NCBI GenBank assembly: GCA_036172665.1 | Contig: CM069871.1 | Coordinates: 6,138,001 to 6,202,000 of the forward strand | DNA: 64,000 bases | Origin: Prosopocoilus inquinatus | Taxonomy: Eukaryota > Arthropoda > Insecta > Coleoptera > Lucanidae | Reading direction: 5' to 3' | Notes under the pieces: model-generated | The model's database searches: none | What the model saw: only the letters and a program-made list of their open reading frames with translations | What the model was told of the DNA's origin: nothing | Shown here: piece after piece, positions 58,493 through 64,000 of the stretch | How the letters are laid out: each line of letters opens with the position of its first letter | How positions within the stretch are numbered: position 1 is the first letter of the stretch | Program-made: the position numbers and the translations under genes

Positions 58493-59059
58493 ATTCTTTT
58501 GATTTCTTTTGCTCCAGCAAAAACGAAATTCCCTCAAGTGGAGTGTTGAGTTTCCATGAACACGAATTATTCGAGGAAATTTTTATACGTATAAGATTAG
58601 GAATAGAAGGATATGGAAGCATTCTGTTTGAGGTCGTATTTCCTCCTGGAATTTTTTGATATTCACGTTGTTTGGTCTCTTCTTTGCTGTTGTGTTACTA
58701 CCTACTTGTTTTCTCGACTTCTGTTTTAAAATACTTTCCTAAATTTTAATTTGGCGTTTTATTAAAATGTCGAAGCCTTAACACCTTGGTACAAATATCT
58801 TATTTTCAGTTTTTCTCTTTATCTTTAGATCCTCTTTCTAGAATTTCTATTCTCTCTGTTCAATGTGTTCAGCTTCATTTGCATCTTTCAAACCTACCTT
58901 CCCCATTCAGCAACACTTTCTTTCAATTTTCAATTTCCAACTCCCTTTCCGCATTAAATCGTTGTCGTTTTTTTTTGTTGTTGTCCAACGATGTTTTGAA
59001 TTTTTAAGTAACCGTAAAAAGATCTAAATGATCAGAGTTTGCTAAAATTGTAAAAAGAC
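58493..59059. other. T-rich DNA without a gene
   Basis: Pyrimidine-rich on +, with a Leu/Ser/Phe-rich open frame at 58786-59007 that reflects composition. No repeat period was found. Confidence 0.4.
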
Positions 59060-59225
59060 TTGAAGGTCATTTCAAATCATCACGCAGTAACTAACTCCAA
59101 AACCAGTTACTCAAACCCCTTTTTCGTTGTACATAAAGTATCAAGTCCCATCTCCTTTCACTCCTATTTATATTGTCTTTGAATTTAGCCAGGCAAAGTT
59201 CTTTCGTCTTAACTTTTCCAAGGCA
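59060..59225. repeat. Dispersed repeat D, copy 2, second half inverted
   Basis: 59060-59145 matches 56785-56860 directly. 59175-59222 ('tgaatttagccaggcaaag', 'ttctttcgtcttaac') matches 56883-56925 in the inverted sense. One half has flipped between copies. Confidence 0.8.
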
Positions 59226-60175
59226 CTTTCGTCATTTTCATTGGCCTTCCTCCAACTGTCTTTGAATCAACCTTTTTTGACTAGTATCAACTTCTACTGG
59301 CTTTTTGAATTTTGAAAGATTATGTTGCCCAGTTTTATGAAGTTTTCGTCTCGGCCATCCTCAACATTTTTGTTCGGATGTGAATAGAACTTGATGGTCT
59401 CTTGCTTGTATTGTTCTGGCTTGAAATCTTCGTGTTAAGGATGTTTTTTGTGGTTGTGTTGGGTTGTGTTGTGCTGGTCCCTTACTGGACTATTTGTATT
59501 TTCGTAGCTTTCCTTTTTTTTTTTTATTAATTACGAATGTTGAAGATTTAAGCTTCCGTCATCATAAATTTTGTTATCTTTTGCACAATTTGCTTTACAA
59601 GTAAAACAATTAAGTATATATTATTGTTGAGATTAATCTCGCGCTTCTTTGACAAAGTGCTTTTGACAAAACGAATTGTACGATTGTAATAATAGAGAAC
59701 ATCTGCAAATTTTTTTGCGAAATTTATTTCGGTGAATGTACAGTTACAACGTATTAATCTCCTAGCGGGAGAGGAAATTTATTCAGCCTTCGAATTTTTG
59801 TCCGCAAAGAATTAAAAAAATAAGAATCTCAGCCGGCTCGTAGATTATGCGCTTTATATTATTATTTAACACCGGAGATACGTATTTATCATAAGTTTGT
59901 AACCCCGCAATTTATAACGGTGTAACTCATAGCTATGCATAAAATATGTGAACAATCGTACGCGTAGAAGTTATAGGCCTCATCGTATTATGTTTAATTT
60001 TATTTAGAATGTTCTCTTAGCCGGGGGACACCAATAAATAACCACAAACGGCTGTGGACTCAGCAGTTGCACAGTAGGAATTTAGTTTTCAATCAACAGA
60101 CGCGAACGTGTCGGATCTGTTAATATGAACTGTTATTTTTTCTGTGGTTAACTCCATGCATCGAATACGTGATTG
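59226..60175. other. No gene identified
   Basis: 'ggttgtgttgggttgtgttg' near 59452 is a short simple-sequence tract. The rest is AT-rich and unremarkable. Confidence 0.4.
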
Positions 60176-60253
60176 CCAGACAGCGGGATTCTTACGGGAT
60201 GGCGAAAGCACGTGGTAGACCGACTGTCATCCCGTAAGAATCCCGCTGTCTGG
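60176..60253. repeat. Snap-back palindrome, perfect 26-bp arms, 26-bp loop
   Basis: Arms 60176-60201 and 60228-60253 are perfect inverted copies (ccagacagcgggattcttac, then gggatg). The GC-rich arms stand out from the flanks. No matching element elsewhere in the window was seen. Confidence 0.95.
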
Positions 60254-61059
60254 TGATTACTAATCTAAACGAAAATAAAAATTAAAAATCCTGCGTCCTA
60301 AGTACCGAAATGAATTTTTATAACACTTTTTACACGCAATTGTCGATAATTTGCGACATTTTTTGCCTTAAAGACAGCGTTTAGTAAAGTGGACGAGTTT
60401 TTTCCCCGTGTCCTATACTCGGTGTTATCCGAGTGTATAATGCAAATGCCAAAGAATTATTTACGGTACGACGTGGTGAAACTTCCAGCTGTTAACCGTA
60501 CTGCTATTCAAGACGTTTCATGTCCAGAAACCGGGAACCTCAATTCAGAAGATCCACTGAGCGCACTCGTGTACGATAAACTGCACAATGCACTCCTGAG
60601 ACGGTCACAAGTCCTACATCTGTAATATTTGTATCAATAATGTGGGAATATTTTCTCACTCTACCATAAAAGATTAACGAAACCAAATTGCATATGCTTT
60701 TATTAAATTGAATGCAGCATTATTTTTGAAACGCTCATTGCATATAAAGAAAGAAGGTTCTGAAGAAAACATTCCTAACTACTTCATACTGCTTAACATT
60801 CATCATCATCATTTGAGCTTTTGGCCAAACTTTTATAGATTTGCAAAGTAAAAGATTTGGAATGATGTATATAATGTACTTAACAAAGTAGAATTCTCTG
60901 AAGGCACTGCAAGACCGATCGCTAGATGCAGAATGACTCACAAAATATGAGTCACGAATCCACGCGATGCGTTCGTAAACGGAGAGTAATTTAAAATTCA
61001 CTGCCGAAAATGAAAGACTGAAAAAAAAGCCTCGACTTCACGGTAGTCGAAAAAATTTA
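60254..61059. other. No supported gene; one mixed-composition frame
   Basis: A plus frame ending at 60625 has an in-frame ATG at 60440 and would give about 61 residues, ETGNLNSEDPLSALVYDK near its end, followed by a short AT-rich tail. Composition is more gene-like than elsewhere, but no family is recognised. A small perfect hairpin (actcgg/ccgagt) lies just upstream at 60418-60435. An isolated exon is possible. Confidence 0.2.
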
Positions 61060-62870
61060 CGTATTTGTGGAAGGCCAAAGAAAAGAACGTACATTTTCTT
61101 AACGTTTCGTAATTTTCTTTTCTACGGTTACATTCACAGTGCTTTTAATATCGAAAGCTCAAGGTCATTCAAGGTAGATCGATCAATCCAAGTCCTAAAA
61201 ACATTAATTAATCAGTTTTTTTAATTGTTCGTAATGCCGTCACTGGAATTCAGTGGCAAGAAATTCAAGGCGTTTCAAGGTCAACCGCCTGAAGATATCG
61301 TGATATGGAGCCGAGCGGCGACAAGAAATTTAAAAGCATTCAAGGTAAAAAAAAAATTTTAACTCGCAATACATGCTCGAAATGAGTTAACAAGTTAAGC
61401 TAACCTTAATGTAAAAGTAAGAAAGAAACAGCTTATGGTTAGATGTTTAGATTTATTTAATTAGTTGCTCGAAATGATGAACTGTTATATTCGAAGTAAC
61501 GCCATCGACGTTCCATGACAAGAAAGTCAAGGACATCCAAGGCCGAATGATGAAAGCACCTCAAAAACTAATGAACTAGAATTTTTATTATTAAAACCTA
61601 ACCCCGTATTACTTGCTATAAAAAAAAGATAAAATCTGGAATTAATAACGATCGCGAACCATAAACGCACGTGGAAAACTTTTTTTGACCGTAAATGTGC
61701 AGTCATTCAATTTCTTAATGTTTTGTAATTTTTTTGTACGCAGTGCTTTTAATACTGAAAGCTCAAGGTCATTCAAGGTAGATCGATCAATCCAAGTGCT
61801 ATAAACATTAATTAATCAGTTTTTTTTAAATTGTTCGTAATGCCGTCACTGGAATTCAGTGGCAAGAAATTCAAGGCGTTTCAAGGTCAACCGACTGAAG
61901 ATATCGTGATATGGAGCCGAGCGACGACAAGAAATTTAAAAGCATTCAAGGTCAAAAAAAAATTTTAACTCTCGCAATACATGCTCGAAATGAGTTAACA
62001 AGTTAAGCTAACGTTAATGTAAAAGTAAGAAAGAAACAGCTTATGGTTAGATGTTTAGATTTATTTAATTAGTTACTCGAAATGATGAACTGTTATATTC
62101 GAAGTAACACCATCGACGTTCCTTGACAAGAAAGTCAAGGACATCCAAGGCCGAATGATGAAAGCACCTCAAAAACTAATGAACTAGAATTTTTGTTATT
62201 AGAACCTAACCCCGTATTACTTGCTATAAAAAAAAAGATAAAATCTGGAATTAACGATCGCGAACCATAAACGCACGTGGAAAACTTTTTTTGACCGTAA
62301 ATGTGCAGTCATTCAATTTCTTAATGTTTTGTAATTTTTTTGTACGCAGTGCTTTTAATACTGAAAGCTCAAGGTCATTCAAGGTAGATCGATCGATCTA
62401 AGTAGCGCAAACATTAATTAATCAGTTTTTTTTTATTGTTCGTAATGACGTCACTGGAGTTCAGCGGCAAGAAATTCAAGGCGTTTCAAGGTCAACCGAC
62501 TGAAGACATCGTGACATGCAGCCGAGCGACGACAAGAAATTTAAAAGCATTTAAGGTCCAAAAAAAATTTTAACTTTCGCAATACATGCTCGAAATGAGT
62601 TGAACAAGTTAAGCTAACGTTAATATAAAAATAAGAAAGAAGTTAGATGTTTAGATTTATTTAATCAGATAGTCGAAATGATGAGCTGTTATATTCGAAG
62701 TAACATCATCGACGTTCCGTGACAAGAAAGTCAGGGATATCCATGGTCAAATGATGAAAGCATCTCAAAAACTAATGAACAAGAATTTTTGTTATTAGAT
62801 GCTCGTATGAGTTCGCTAAGAGATAAAATCTGGAAGTAACGACCGCGAACCATAAACGCACATGGAAAAT
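61060..62870. repeat. Tandem array V, ~605-bp unit, three copies
   Basis: 'gcttttaata' starts units at 61141, 61745 and 62351 (periods 604 and 606). Each unit carries 'aaggtcattcaaggtagatc', 'cactggaattcagtggc', 'ggcgtttcaaggtcaaccg', 'aagtcaaggacatccaagg' and 'cgcgaaccataaacgcac'. Units 1 and 2 are about 97% alike by eye; unit 3 is more diverged and lacks about 15 bp. A short 'tcaagg' word recurs within each unit, suggesting the unit grew from a smaller repeat. Confidence 0.95.
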
Positions 62871-62926
62871 ATTTTTGTTTTCCACGTGCGTTTATGGTTC
62901 GCGATCGTTAACTCCACATTTTATCT
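62821..62926. repeat. Inverted partial unit closing array V, 49-bp arms, 8-bp loop
   Basis: 62821-62869 (end of unit 3) recurs inverted at 62878-62926 around 'tatttttg', with about six mismatches. The right arm continues as an inverted copy of the unit to about 62960 ('tttttatagcaagta'). In several bases it resembles units 1 and 2 more than unit 3 ('gcgatcgttaa'), so it was copied from an inner unit or predates unit 3 divergence. Confidence 0.9.
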
Positions 62927-62960
62927 TCCTTTTTTTATAGCAAGTAGTCCGGGGCAGGTT

Positions 62961-63470
62961 TTCATCAGCCAAATCGGCGTAGAGTGATTGCCACTCCGCT
63001 TAACCTCGTGAGCGTCGCTTGAACTTCAAGAGTCACATGTCCACGTGTTTTTGCTGAAAAAAAAAAGGTTCCACGGCTCCCGTCTCTGGGCTGTCGCAGT
63101 CATTCCATTGACATCCTATCCCGGAGGAATTTAAGTAGGACCAGACCAACTTTTTTTTCTCGCCCTTTGGAGACATGGACATGTACACGACGTCATCACA
63201 CGCGCGTGCATATTGCCAGTGGCGGAGTCTGGGGTTGAGCTTACGAGAATTTTCGGCGACGAATTCATCGGGGAGGGACGCTTTGCAACGTGGTCAGGGG
63301 GAGTTTAGCTTAGTTTTTCTTTAACATTTTTACAGTCATATTCATACTATTTTATACTTTATATTTCGCTTACATTTTATTTATTGTTAATGCTTTTGAC
63401 TCATTCAGAGAAGGAATATTTCATGAGATTTCAGAGTGTTTCTCCGTTTTGCTTTTGCTAGCTTGCTAGG
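62961..63470. other. GC-richer DNA with a hAT-like end; no gene
   Basis: A CAGTGGCGGAGTCTGGGG motif at 63217-63234 resembles CAGTGGCG-type terminal inverted repeats of hAT-like transposons and their MITEs; no partner end was found. Two 'cacgtg' or 'acatgt' palindromic words lie nearby. No frame is supported. Confidence 0.4.
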
Positions 63471-63664
63471 TACTGTAAAATCGCAACTTGTTTCTCTTGA
63501 CAACTAATTTTTTTTACTCTTGACGAAGCTAGCGAAACGTAGGGCGTTCCTTGCGATTTCACAGTATCCGTCTTAAAGTTTAAAAACTATTTTCTTACGT
63601 ATTTCTTCCGATTTTAGGTATTTTATTTTCCTGTTTGAGGCTGTAAGCAAACACGAAAGTACTC
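63471..63664 (+). repeat. Dispersed repeat B, third copy, with a hammerhead-like junction
   Basis: 'tactgtaaaatcgcaa' (63471-63486) pairs with 'ttgcgatttcacagta' (63551-63566), 15 of 16. Between them lie UUGACGA (63520-63526), a tiny AGCUAGC stem II, GAAAC (63534-63538) and ACG/CGU around UAGGG. The right end 63641-63664 matches the 54235-54258 terminus at 18 of 24 positions. The junction resembles a decayed minimal hammerhead, but the first core base is U and stem II has only a two-base loop. Confidence 0.35.
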
Positions 63665-64000
63665 ACGTCGATGTGCCATTGACCTTTGGTTTGGGCCGTG
63701 TAAATTTAAATCCTGATAGCTTTACGGTCGATAACCCTATTTGCGGTTGTGCACATTCACTTAATAAACACCTGTGTGCTTCAATTTTAAATATGAACGA
63801 ACTATTTTTTGAGATGAACTGAAGTTTATTTACTTTTTATCTTTGTCTTTGCTGGTACGTATACTTTTGTGGAGAGGTCTCAAAGATCACCATCTGGTTT
63901 TCCTTTTTCTTTTTTTTTCGTTTCCCGTTCGATTACTTTTTGGGTATACCAAAGGAAAAGCAGGTCTTGGGGAGCTGTACCTTCTGGGGACATACACTTC
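63665..64000. other. No gene identified
   Basis: Mixed AT-rich sequence to the window end. 'aataaacacctgtgtgc' near 63763 contains a poly-A-signal-like word without a supported gene. Confidence 0.35.

Overview
This window is AT-rich, gene-poor animal DNA, most likely intergenic or intronic sequence from an insect or other arthropod. The reasons are the many poly-A and poly-T tracts, several families of short non-autonomous DNA transposons, mariner-like 'tacagggtg' termini scattered through the window, large tandem-repeat arrays and a fossil non-LTR retrotransposon RNase H segment. The species assignment is inference. No host protein-coding gene, tRNA or rRNA could be supported. Open frames are short, many lack an ATG at their first codon, and most come from repeats or low-complexity DNA.

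Layout. 0-3.2 kb: a 240-bp pyrimidine-rich tandem array, a palindromic element, a 384-bp tandem duplication carrying two copies of one PIF/Harbinger-type MITE, and four decayed motifs resembling a retroelement tRNA-Lys primer-binding site. 3.2-9.6 kb: a second ~240-bp array, ending next to a decayed hammerhead-ribozyme-like element and interrupted downstream by two adjacent inverted-repeat elements. 10.7-12.7 kb: a third array (purine-rich on +), then an intact-looking hammerhead motif and a 77-bp-arm palindrome. 13.8-17.5 kb: a 3.6-kb satellite with nested 158/316/632-bp periodicity. 20.3-21.3 kb: a 447-bp tandem duplication. 27.2-29.2 kb: two further tandem arrays. 33.2-33.8, 53.7-54.3 and 63.5-63.7 kb: members of an unidentified dispersed family. 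39.0-40.1 kb: a 174-bp array and the RNase H fossil. 49.7-51.1 kb: a 31-bp array bracketed by two copies of the hammerhead-bearing element, the second a near-perfect snap-back palindrome. 56.8-60.3 kb: a further hammerhead-like copy on the + strand and two more snap-back palindromes. 61.1-62.9 kb: a 605-bp tandem array ending in an inverted partial unit.

The main discovery is a dispersed element with four recognisable copies that encodes a type I hammerhead ribozyme. Two copies keep every core residue: CUGANGA, stem II, GAAA and a GUA cleavage site. Copies differ by changes that partly preserve pairing. Three of the four adjoin or lie near low-complexity tandem arrays, and two are locally rearranged into palindromes. 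I am aware of hammerheads in other animal repeats (schistosome, newt and cave-cricket satellites, Penelope-like elements, retrozymes). I do not recognise this particular array-plus-palindrome family.
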